Source: Candidatus Latescibacterota bacterium (GTDB lineage: Bacteria > JAAXHH01 > JACQVL01). Taken from it: a DNA stretch of 30,513 bases. The notes beneath the pieces were generated by a model, which worked only from the letters and a program-made list of their open reading frames with translations, made no database searches and was not told where the DNA came from. The position numbers were made by a program, and so were the translations under genes. Every line of letters starts with the position of its first letter. Position 1 is the first letter of the stretch. Location of the stretch: assembly GCA_016209865.1 (NCBI GenBank), contig JACQVL010000252.1, positions 1 to 30,513 on the forward strand, read 5' to 3'. Below, one piece after another: positions 24,818 to 30,513 of this stretch.

Positions 24818-24857
24818 TGTATAATTTTTACTCGCCTCCGTTGTGTAATTTTTACTC
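24818..24857. repeat. Tandem 16-bp AT-rich direct repeat
   Basis: TGTATAATTTTTACTC (24818-24833) and TGTGTAATTTTTACTC (24842-24857) differ at one base and are 24 bp apart. The first contains a perfect TATAAT, but no matching -35. The spaced direct repeats resemble, from memory, the multiple terminal repeats of IS21-type elements; they could equally be regulator binding sites. No transposase is nearby. Confidence 0.6.
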
Positions 24858-25111
24858 ACTGTCCCGGCCAGACGAGGTCTTCGCCCCCACCTCCCCCGCC
24901 TGATCCTGCCTCCCGGCCCTGGATGGCCGCGCTTCCCAGTTCCATTCGAAGTGTCTCTGCTTCCGTCACATCCGCCATCGCGCAGAGAGAACAAGAACCC
25001 GCGCCGAGCAGAAAAAGATCACCCGGCGGCGCTCTGGCATGAGAAATGCTGGAGAACAGGATCGTGTGTTCCAATAAAAGACAATTTTGTCCTTAATTAG
25101 AAGGAGGCGGT
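24858..25111. other. Intergenic stretch before the radical SAM operon
   Basis: I see no convincing gene in this stretch. A - strand frame (about 25060-24860) contains LGAGSCSLC, vaguely like a metal-binding fragment, followed by a low-complexity glycine run; it is probably chance or a decayed fragment. A small dyad, GACAA-TT-TTGTC (25080-25091), lies about 20 bp before the radical SAM start codon and could be an operator. Confidence 0.4.
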
Positions 25112-26071
25112 ATGATCGACCCCGAACTCGCCAAGATCGAACACACCCTGCGCGAAATGCCGTTTCCCTCACGGTTCGCGGTGGAGATTTGCGCCGACTG
25201 CAACCTGGCGTGCACGATGTGTCACCATCCCTTTATGCGTCGACCGAAGGGGACGATGTCGTTTGAGCTGTGGCAGCAATGCGCCGATGAGATCGCCACG
25301 ATCTCGCCCCACACCCAGTGCTGGTTCTCGTTCTGCGGCGAACCCCTCCTCGAGCCCGACTTGCTGCTCCGGATCCTGGCTTACGGGAAGTCAGTCGGCC
25401 TCCGCTCGCTGAACGTCAACACCAACGGCATGTTGCTCACCCCCGACCTCGTCGACCCCCTGCTGGACTCCGGGGTTGATCTCGTCGTCTTCGGGGTGGA
25501 TGGGTTCTCACGCGAGACGTATGAAGCCATCCGCGTCGGCGGCACGCGCGAGGTGTTATACGCCAATATCGAACGTTTCTTGGCCGCGCGGCATGCCCGC
25601 CGCACCGGCCCTGAGGTGCAGGTGCAGTTCATCGAGATGGACGAGAACGAGGTCGAGGTCGAGGCGTTTACGGCGTACTGGCTGGAGCGGGGCGCGACGC
25701 TGAAGGTGCGGAACAAGCTCAGTTGGGGCGGGATGTTCGAGACCTCCCTGACCATCCCGAAGGAACATCGTATCCCGTGCCCCTGGGCGCTCACGATGAT
25801 GCATGTCTTCTGGGACGGGCGGGTGCCCCGGTGTCCCGGGGACACGGAAGGAGCAGAGGGGGTGGGGAATGCGTGGGACGAGCCGTTAACCGTGCTGTGG
25901 GGACGGCTCGGGACATACCGGGAGAAGCACTTACAGCGCCGCTTCGACGAACTGCCCGACCGGTGCCAGACTTGCAAAGACTGGATGACCGGAGCGGCCA
26001 AGCGAATCCGTCCTGCGGAACTGGCCGTGCCAGCGCGGGAGGGGAAGACGGATGGACCGAATGGGAGGTGA
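25112..26071 (+). CDS. Radical SAM enzyme with SPASM-type C-terminus
   Basis: The protein has 319 residues. The 4Fe-4S cluster that cleaves SAM is bound by Cys30, Cys34 and Cys37 (CNLACTMC). FCGEPLLEP follows as the conserved Gly-Glu-Pro, and a barrel continues to about residue 215. The C-terminal part has CPWA, a DGRVPRC strand and a final CQTC, which fits a short SPASM auxiliary cluster domain. Such enzymes modify peptides, sugars or carrier-bound substrates; no precursor peptide is visible next to it. AAGGAGG lies about 5 nt before the ATG, one of the best ribosome sites in the window. It leads a four-gene operon: the next gene starts 4 bp after its stop. Confidence 0.9.
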   Translation: MIDPELAKIEHTLREMPFPSRFAVEICADCNLACTMCHHPFMRRPKGTMSFELWQQCADEIATISPHTQCWFSFCGEPLLEPDLLLRILAYGKSVGLRSLNVNTNGMLLTPDLVDPLLDSGVDLVVFGVDGFSRETYEAIRVGGTREVLYANIERFLAARHARRTGPEVQVQFIEMDENEVEVEAFTAYWLERGATLKVRNKLSWGGMFETSLTIPKEHRIPCPWALTMMHVFWDGRVPRCPGDTEGAEGVGNAWDEPLTVLWGRLGTYREKHLQRRFDELPDRCQTCKDWMTGAAKRIRPAELAVPAREGKTDGPNGR

Positions 26072-26075
26072 CTCG

Positions 26076-26816
26076 ATGGCTATCCTGTACCTCTGTGGGG
26101 CCGGGAACCCTGAAGCGGTCCGGCTCGCCCTCAGAATCAACCAGCATCAGGCCCGCTGGGAGGACATCATCCTGCTGGATGATGATGCGGCCAAGCATGG
26201 ACAATCGATACTGGGAGTGACGATCGCAGGCCGATTTGCGATGCTGGAACAGGCCGAAGCGGGATCGGCGGAAGTCGCCAACCTGGTCGCACGGACGACG
26301 GCGAAGCGGTGGTCGGCGCGTCTGAAGATTGAAGAGTACAAACTCCCGTTTGCTCCCCTAATCCATCCGACGGTCGATCTGATGGGCGCGGAGGTCGGGA
26401 GGGACGCGATCGTCTATCAGCATGCCACCGTTGGGGCCCAGGCGTCGGTGGGCGAGGCGTCGGTCGTCTTCATGGGCGCGGTCGTCGGGCATGAGAGCCG
26501 GGTGGCCCGTTGCTGCATCGTCGCCTCAAACGCCGTGATCAACGCCCGGGTGCAGGTTGGGGAAGGGGCGTACGTCGGCACGAACGCGACGATTCTGCCC
26601 GACGTGACCGTCGGGCCCTGGGCGACGATCGCGGCGGGGTCTGTGGTCATGCGAGACGTCCCAGCCGGGGCGACCGTCATGGGGATACCGGCGAAGGTTC
26701 TGATGAAACTCAACGATAAACCCACGCTGCGCAGTTTTCTCACATCCACAACCGGGGGAGAGACGAATGGAGCGCCACGAACGCCTCACGCAGGCAGTCT
26801 ACAACGCGATCGATGA
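26076..26816 (+). CDS. NeuD/PglD-like hexapeptide acyltransferase
   Basis: The protein has 246 residues. An N-terminal Rossmann-like part beginning MAILYLCGAGNPEA (about 1-85) is followed by a left-handed beta-helix built from hexapeptide repeats (about 95-210, for example VGRDAIVYQHATVGA), ending in MGIPAKVL. This is the layout of NeuD/PglD sugar O- or N-acyltransferases, which use acyl-CoA and work as trimers; the catalytic histidine is likely in VVGHES. The start at 26076 has GGGAGG 7 nt upstream. Its last 50 bp overlap the acyl carrier protein gene in another frame, so the C-terminal tail (about 20 residues) may not be under strong selection. Confidence 0.85.
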   Translation: MAILYLCGAGNPEAVRLALRINQHQARWEDIILLDDDAAKHGQSILGVTIAGRFAMLEQAEAGSAEVANLVARTTAKRWSARLKIEEYKLPFAPLIHPTVDLMGAEVGRDAIVYQHATVGAQASVGEASVVFMGAVVGHESRVARCCIVASNAVINARVQVGEGAYVGTNATILPDVTVGPWATIAAGSVVMRDVPAGATVMGIPAKVLMKLNDKPTLRSFLTSTTGGETNGAPRTPHAGSLQRDR

Positions 26817-27069
26817 GGTCAATGAGAGGCTGGAGCCGGACGAGGCCCTCGACCGATCACCGGATACCGTGCTCATCGGCGAGCACGGCACGCTCGATTC
26901 GGCCGGGTTCGTCACGTTTATCGCCGCTGTCGAGGAGCAGGTCGAGCGGACCTTCAGGATCACGATCAACGTCATCGACGTCGTCACGGCTGGCGAACCC
27001 GGCCAGTGGACGGTGGCGATGTTGACGGCGCGCCTCGCCGACCTGGTCGATGGCGCCGAGCCTCGGTAG
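26767..27069 (+). CDS. Stand-alone acyl carrier protein
   Basis: A 100-residue acidic, helical protein. The pantetheine attachment site is Ser45 in GTLDSAGFVTF, the Asp-Ser motif of carrier proteins, though the residue after Ser is Ala where Leu or Met is common. A GGGGGAG ribosome site lies just upstream, inside the acyltransferase gene. It is not next to fatty acid synthesis genes, so it is likely a dedicated carrier for a small acyl or aminoacyl unit used by this operon. The overlap with the gene before and the 12-bp gap to the gene after point to tight co-expression. Confidence 0.85.
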   Translation: MERHERLTQAVYNAIDEVNERLEPDEALDRSPDTVLIGEHGTLDSAGFVTFIAAVEEQVERTFRITINVIDVVTAGEPGQWTVAMLTARLADLVDGAEPR

Positions 27070-27081
27070 AGGAGCCGTCGC

Positions 27082-27498
27082 ATGGATGAGTACGCGTTCT
27101 TCGGCCCGGCGGCGCGGTTTCATCATATCGGGTTGGCGATGCAATCGATCCGGGCGGTGAATCCGTCCTGCGAAGTCGTCGTCAACAAAACGCAGGGCGT
27201 CTCGATGGCGTTCATCCGGGTCAACGGGGTCACGGTCGAGCTCCTCGAACCGTTCGGGGACGATTCACCGATTGCCAGAAGCGTGCGCGACGGGGTGAAG
27301 TTGCTGCACCTCTGCTACGAGGTGCCGGACCTCGACGCGGCACTCAGGTCGTGTCAGCCGGCCGGGTTTCATCGGGTGTCACGCCCGGTGAGGGTTCCGG
27401 AGTTCGAGAACCGCCGCATCGTCTGGGTCTTTAGCAAGCACTATGGGTTAATCGAGCTCGTGGAACGAGACGGTGACGGGGTCGGCGGCGGCGAGTAG
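27082..27498 (+). CDS. VOC-superfamily metalloprotein (glyoxalase/epimerase-like)
   Basis: A 138-residue protein with the paired beta-alpha-beta-beta-beta fold. All four likely metal ligands are present: His14 or His15 in FHHIGLA, Glu53 or Glu56 in VELLEP, His76 in LLHLCYEV and Glu125 in LIELVE. This resembles methylmalonyl-CoA epimerase and the VOC proteins found with carrier proteins in polysaccharide and secondary-metabolite loci. It may epimerise or isomerise a carrier-bound substrate. GAGGAG lies 7 nt before the ATG. It is the last intact gene of the operon; fragments begin right after, so the original operon may have been longer. Confidence 0.82.
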   Translation: MDEYAFFGPAARFHHIGLAMQSIRAVNPSCEVVVNKTQGVSMAFIRVNGVTVELLEPFGDDSPIARSVRDGVKLLHLCYEVPDLDAALRSCQPAGFHRVSRPVRVPEFENRRIVWVFSKHYGLIELVERDGDGVGGGE

Positions 27499-27500
27499 GA

Positions 27501-27557
27501 CTACTACCCCACCCACAGCGCGCGGGCCAGGTACCGCTGGATGTCCTCCGGGGGCAA
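27501..27557 (-). pseudogene. Tiny ComM/YifB remnant
   Basis: Eighteen codons reading QLPPEDIQRYLAR then ALWVG and a stop. The first part matches the [12 protein letters not shown] of the larger ComM fragment at 28402-28671 and the last part matches its terminal MWVG, so this is an internally deleted second copy. It shares the 11-bp string CCCCACCCACA with the larger fragment's end (27504-27514 and 28405-28415). Confidence 0.55.
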
Positions 27558-27704
27558 TTGACGACCTATAAGAAGTGGGTTCGTCGCGGCTGGTTTCCGA
27601 AAGCCAGGAAAGAACCACAGAATGGCTATCGTGTCTTCAATGAAAAAGTGCATAGGAGAGAGAGGAGGAATCGATCGGGAGAAGCCAATACAGAGAGCGA
27701 CTGA
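27558..27704 (+). pseudogene. Remnant of a MerR/excisionase-like helix-turn-helix gene
   Basis: In frame from 27558: LTTYKKWVRRGWFP, then KARKEPQNGYRVFNEKV, then a short tail to a stop at 27702. The Trp-x-Arg-x-Gly-x-Phe-Pro and Asn-Gly-Tyr-Arg-Val pattern is that of the wing of HTH_17/MerR-like DNA-binding domains. The N-terminal recognition helix and any ribosome site are missing, so it looks truncated on the left, where it meets the ComM remnant. Confidence 0.55.
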
Positions 27705-27728
27705 CGACCTCGACTGCCCGACTCGTTT

Positions 27729-27974
27729 CTACTGCACCTGGAAAGTCTGTCCGACAGGCTGGAATTCCGCCGTTTCTTCCCGTTGCAACTTCCGTCTGAT
27801 CTCTTCGAAGCGGTTGATCGCTGCTCTTGAATACAGCCGTTCCCCGCATCGGAGACAGACATCAGCCATCACCCTGATGACAGCCGTATGCTTGCCTCCA
27901 TGCAGCAGTTTTTCAACCTGCTTCTCAACCATCTCCCCGCCACAAAGCGGACACTGTTTAAAGGGCATCATCAT
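27729..27974 (-). CDS. YgiT-type zinc finger protein, probable antitoxin
   Basis: An 81-residue protein with two CxxC pairs, Cys8-Cys11 and Cys40-Cys43, forming the zinc-binding domain seen at the N-terminus of MqsA/YgiT. The helix-turn-helix half of full MqsA is absent, as is usual for the short partners of DUF4258 proteins. AAGGAGA lies 5 nt before the first ATG. Its start overlaps the end of the DUF4258 gene by 17 bp, a coupling typical of toxin-antitoxin pairs. Base composition is more AT-rich than the genes to the left, which suggests import. Confidence 0.82.
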   Translation of the reverse strand: MMMPFKQCPLCGGEMVEKQVEKLLHGGKHTAVIRVMADVCLRCGERLYSRAAINRFEEIRRKLQREETAEFQPVGQTFQVQ

Positions 27975-28284
27975 CTCGTCTCCTTATACGCCAGTTGATC
28001 CATCGACTGGGATCAGGACGGTACACCGTGATCAGCACTGCCCATTGATTCTGGCGATTATACGCCCACACACTGTGAATCGGTTCATCTGTAGAGGCTG
28101 GTCCGTAGATCAGACAGCTCGGATAGGGATGATCCGTTGGATAGTCCTCGATAATTTCACCATGCTGCACGGAATAGAAGATCTCATTCAATGTCAGTTG
28201 ATCAGCCTGCGCTTCCTCGTCTGCATGATCGGTAATGCGTATACGATCAGCGTGAATCGCGTTGATGATATCAGCCAGGTCCAT
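27958..28284 (-). CDS. DUF4258 protein, probable toxin
   Basis: From the ATG at 28284 the protein has 108 residues; GAGGA lies about 8 nt upstream. It shows the DUF4258 pattern: an early [13 protein letters not shown] histidine-acid motif, the EIIEDYP strand, PSCLIYG and a final [14 protein letters not shown]4258 proteins are predicted RNases related to MqsR/RelE-like toxins and are often paired with YgiT-type zinc fingers; activity is inferred by family. Here the toxin comes first and the antitoxin second, the order known for mqsRA. Promoter at 28365-28393. Confidence 0.8.
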   Translation of the reverse strand: MDLADIINAIHADRIRITDHADEEAQADQLTLNEIFYSVQHGEIIEDYPTDHPYPSCLIYGPASTDEPIHSVWAYNRQNQWAVLITVYRPDPSRWINWRIRRRDDDAL

Positions 28285-28364
28285 GCGATCTGTCCTCAGC
28301 CCATTGCTCGCTGAGTAGGATTGTTGCACTATCGGTCAACGCAATAGATGCTCTCCTGAAGAGC

Positions 28365-28393
28365 AGTATAAATCGAAAATCATCAATACGCAA
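28365..28393 (-). promoter_or_regulatory. Promoter for the DUF4258/YgiT pair
   Basis: Read on the - strand: TTGCGT (28393-28388), 17-bp spacer, TATACT (28370-28365). A small hairpin CTCTTCAGGAGAG follows directly downstream (about 28363-28351) and could be an autoregulatory site. Confidence 0.5.
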
Positions 28394-28401
28394 CCCATTC
28401 T

Positions 28402-28671
28402 TCACCCCACCCACATCTGCCGGTCGAGCGTGCGGTACTGAATCGCCTCGCTCACGTGCTCCATCCGGATCGCCTCCGCACCGGCCAGGTCCGCGGTACG
28501 GGACGGCGGGGACGTCGATGTGGAGGTCGATCCGGTCGAGGAGCGGGCCGGAGACGCGGGCCAGGTAGCGCTGGATGGTCGCCGGGGGGCAGTGGCAGTC
28601 ATGGTGCGGGTCGCCGAAGTAGCCGCACGGGCACGGGTTCATCGCGGCCACCAGCGTGAAGCGGGCGGGGT
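28402..28671 (-). pseudogene. ComM/YifB (Mg-chelatase-like ATPase) pseudogene
   Basis: Reading right to left: [19 protein letters not shown], then [20 protein letters not shown] and [12 protein letters not shown], all conserved in the middle of ComM/YifB. The frame then jumps: the end of the gene, [20 protein letters not shown] followed by TLDRQMWVG and a stop, is in another frame. The join is near 28480-28490, so a stretch of roughly 130 residues plus the reading frame was lost. The N-terminal half is gone, cut at about 28671 where the methyltransferase gene begins to end. GC-rich, unlike both neighbours. Confidence 0.8.
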
Positions 28672-28677
28672 AGATCC

Positions 28678-29835
28678 CTACTCTTTGCGCATGACTAAAA
28701 TTCGTTCAAATTTTGTTGTTCGAGTCCGTCGCCGTGAGCGGCGTTCATCAGGGATGCGATCATCGTAGATGGTGTCTACGACAAACCGATGCTGCGTTAC
28801 ATCAACAGCCAGATCAGCCAGTATCTCTGCTGTGCGCCGCGTTGCACCATCTCGTTCCACGTCGCCCAACACGAGGATGCAATACCCACCGGGCTTGAGA
28901 ACACGCTCCATCTCTTGCAGGCACACGGACATTTGGGGGATGTAGGCTTTACTATTCGCCGTTAAGGAGGTATCAAGTTCCTTCCAGTCTTGGCATCCCA
29001 GAAACCATAGCCGTAGCCGATTGTCGCGAGCATAGTCCAATGCTCCAAAATAAGGAGGACTGGAAATAATCGCATCAACTGTTTCATCGTCGATAGACAA
29101 CTTCATCGAATTTGTTTGCCACACACGATACTGGCGCTGCTCCCAGTTGTCTCGCAGCATAGAGCGACGATACGCTCGTTTGACCTTTGCCAGCAACCGC
29201 GAGCGTAGATCACGATACGCATACATCTTCGGGAATTTATCAGGTGGATATTTGGCCTTACGCAGATAGGGCACAAGATGACTGGCTGGATAAGAAAGAA
29301 AGCCGGGACGCACGTGGTGCAAGATTCCAAGCATACAAGCGGTTAAGAAATGATCTCCCTGTTGTCGCAGTATTCGAAAAGCAGCCAGGGCTTCGCATAA
29401 CGTATCGGGATGAAAGAATTCGCACACCCATTCGGGAACGGCTGTCAAATCTACCGATGCCGCTTCTCGCTCAACGACATCAAGGAGCGTTTTTGCTCTA
29501 TGGATAGCCGCTTCTTCACTCTCGGGTGCTTCCAACTTTCCCCGTGTGAGCACATACGCATAGGGACTGAGGTCATTCGCCCAGGCGTGCCGTCCAGCCA
29601 ACGCAGCTTCCAAAGGGACAACCCCGGAGCCAGAGAATGGGTCCAACACGACATCATCGGGCTTCGAATACAGACTAATCAGTACCCGTGCCATCCCTGA
29701 TTTCATTTTTCCCACGTAAGGGGATAATTGTTGCAGAGTACTTTCCCTGCCGTTAAACGAGCCGTGCCATAACCGGGCATCCAGCCGCGTGATGATCTCA
29801 GTCTCATCAAACAGATAGAGTTGGGGTTCTTTCAT
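28678..29835 (-). CDS. DNA methyltransferase of a restriction-modification system
   Basis: The protein has 385 residues from the ATG at 29835; GTG or TTG codons up to 29871 are possible alternatives and no strong ribosome site decides. The SAM-binding motif DPFSGSG is at residues 65-71 and the catalytic SSPPYF at 258-263, so motif I precedes motif IV. The Ser-Pro-Pro-Tyr form suggests N4-cytosine, though N6-adenine cannot be excluded. The roughly 185-residue span between motifs may hold target recognition. FRPGGY-like [14 protein letters not shown] follows. The likely endonuclease gene lies directly upstream on the same strand. Confidence 0.88.
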   Translation of the reverse strand: MKEPQLYLFDETEIITRLDARLWHGSFNGRESTLQQLSPYVGKMKSGMARVLISLYSKPDDVVLDPFSGSGVVPLEAALAGRHAWANDLSPYAYVLTRGKLEAPESEEAAIHRAKTLLDVVEREAASVDLTAVPEWVCEFFHPDTLCEALAAFRILRQQGDHFLTACMLGILHHVRPGFLSYPASHLVPYLRKAKYPPDKFPKMYAYRDLRSRLLAKVKRAYRRSMLRDNWEQRQYRVWQTNSMKLSIDDETVDAIISSPPYFGALDYARDNRLRLWFLGCQDWKELDTSLTANSKAYIPQMSVCLQEMERVLKPGGYCILVLGDVERDGATRRTAEILADLAVDVTQHRFVVDTIYDDRIPDERRSRRRTRTTKFERILVMRKE

Positions 29836-29858
29836 GCTTTCAGACACAAACTTCACCC

Positions 29859-30513
29859 CTATAGTCGCCAAGAGTGGGAGAGGCTTTCATCAACCATTTC
29901 TCCTTGATGCCAGACTTGAACTGCTCTTTGGAGCCGTCTGTTGGGAAGCTGAACGACTTTCACATGAACGTCCCAAATGTGTTTCTCTCGTTCAGGAGCC
30001 GACACCCCGAAGAGCTCCAGAATGAGACCGGGGAGTTTCAATGTCTTCAATGTATGAATGGGAGGTTCAGGATCATCAACCGAAGGAATGCGTTGCGGAA
30101 ACAAGAAGACGTCGGGGGCTGTCTGAAGTCCAATGTGATCCTCTCGACCAGGGTATTTAGGGCATGGTCGTGTACGGGTTCCACAGAGGATGTCCTTGAA
30201 GAACAAGATATCTACTAACTTGCGCCGTCTGACCAATTCATTCGTCAGACGGTTGATGATCGAGTGAGCACCATGCGCTGGCTGGTTGACGATCGCGCCA
30301 TCGAGATGACACCACACAGCAAATTCTTTCGCCCATAGAGGGCGTTCAGAAATATTGATGCTGTTGCCTTCACCTCCCTTGACTTCAAGGGCAACAAAAT
30401 AATCAGGATCGCGTTCCAGGCAAACGGTGAAATCATACCGGCCGCTGCTACTACTTTGTTTGTACTCAGCGATACGGGCACGTTGTAGCAAATTCTCCAG
30501 AACGTCCTTCACC
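29859..30513 (-). CDS. Probable restriction endonuclease, partial
   Basis: At least 217 residues; the N-terminus probably lies beyond the window, because the visible first codon is at the very edge and there is no ribosome site. A PD-(D/E)xK-type nuclease core is visible: Asp27 in RYDFTV and Glu43-x-Lys45 in VALEVKGG (numbering from the window edge). The rest is not recognisable. It ends 23 bp before the methyltransferase start, the usual pairing of a type II system, and shares its AT-richer composition. It could also be another nuclease of unknown role. Confidence 0.6.
   Translation of the reverse strand, partial: VKDVLENLLQRARIAEYKQSSSSGRYDFTVCLERDPDYFVALEVKGGEGNSINISERPLWAKEFAVWCHLDGAIVNQPAHGAHSIINRLTNELVRRRKLVDILFFKDILCGTRTRPCPKYPGREDHIGLQTAPDVFLFPQRIPSVDDPEPPIHTLKTLKLPGLILELFGVSAPEREKHIWDVHVKVVQLPNRRLQRAVQVWHQGEMVDESLSHSWRL

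Noticed and set aside
24578-24994. Open frame on the - strand before the radical SAM operon
   Set aside because: It starts inside the PhyH gene in the wrong frame and repeats a peptide only because it reads through the tandem 16-mers.
27622-28314. Open frame of 230 codons on the + strand
   Set aside because: It lies antisense to the DUF4258/YgiT pair, which has clear family motifs, ribosome sites and a promoter.

Overview
This is a GC-rich stretch of a bacterial chromosome with an AT-richer right end. It carries about 22 intact genes, one gene cut by the window edge, and four gene fragments. I found no rRNA, tRNA or CRISPR array. The mix of a DUF6785-type membrane protein, two phytanoyl-CoA-dioxygenase-like (PhyH) oxygenases, a Gfo/Idh/MocA oxidoreductase, an enolase-superfamily enzyme and an MMPL exporter recalls uncultured groups such as Poribacteria, Latescibacteria, Entotheonella or Planctomycetes. 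That placement is a guess from gene content only.

Layout. 1-4340: a DUF6785-type membrane protein and a Gfo/Idh/MocA oxidoreductase (both -), then a metallo-beta-lactamase hydrolase (+). 4471-12634: a rightward signalling and envelope block: hybrid histidine kinase, GAF/HD-GYP protein, MMPL exporter and a GH113-like glycosidase. 12624-13159: a scar made of the 3' end of a radical SAM gene and a structured stretch that looks like the omega-RNA end of a lost TnpB (IS200/IS605) element. 13160-14957: a lipoprotein and an MFS transporter (-). 15142-19356: adenylosuccinate lyase, MutL and a class IV PLP enzyme (+). 19340-24672: a catabolic or secondary-metabolism block: alpha/beta hydrolase, zinc-less MDR dehydrogenase, PhyH oxygenase, MLE-like enzyme and a second PhyH oxygenase. 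25112-27498: a tight four-gene operon: radical SAM/SPASM enzyme, NeuD-like acyltransferase, stand-alone acyl carrier protein and a VOC protein. 27501-30513: a patchy imported region with ComM/YifB fragments, an HTH fragment, a DUF4258/YgiT-type toxin-antitoxin pair and a restriction-modification pair (endonuclease partial).

Two features run across the window. First, most sizeable GC-rich intergenic gaps hold 7-bp repeat arrays. Several unrelated heptad families occur, and three of the sites are built as facing inverted arms. At two sites, on either side of the DUF6785 gene, the arms enclose an identical 40-bp palindromic core. Second, several genes share a promoter of the form TTGACA, 16-17 bp, NATATT.

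The best candidate for an undescribed system is the operon at 25112-27498, which looks like a small carrier-protein-bound pathway. The heptad/palindrome modules and the orphan omega-RNA-like remnant are the best non-coding candidates.
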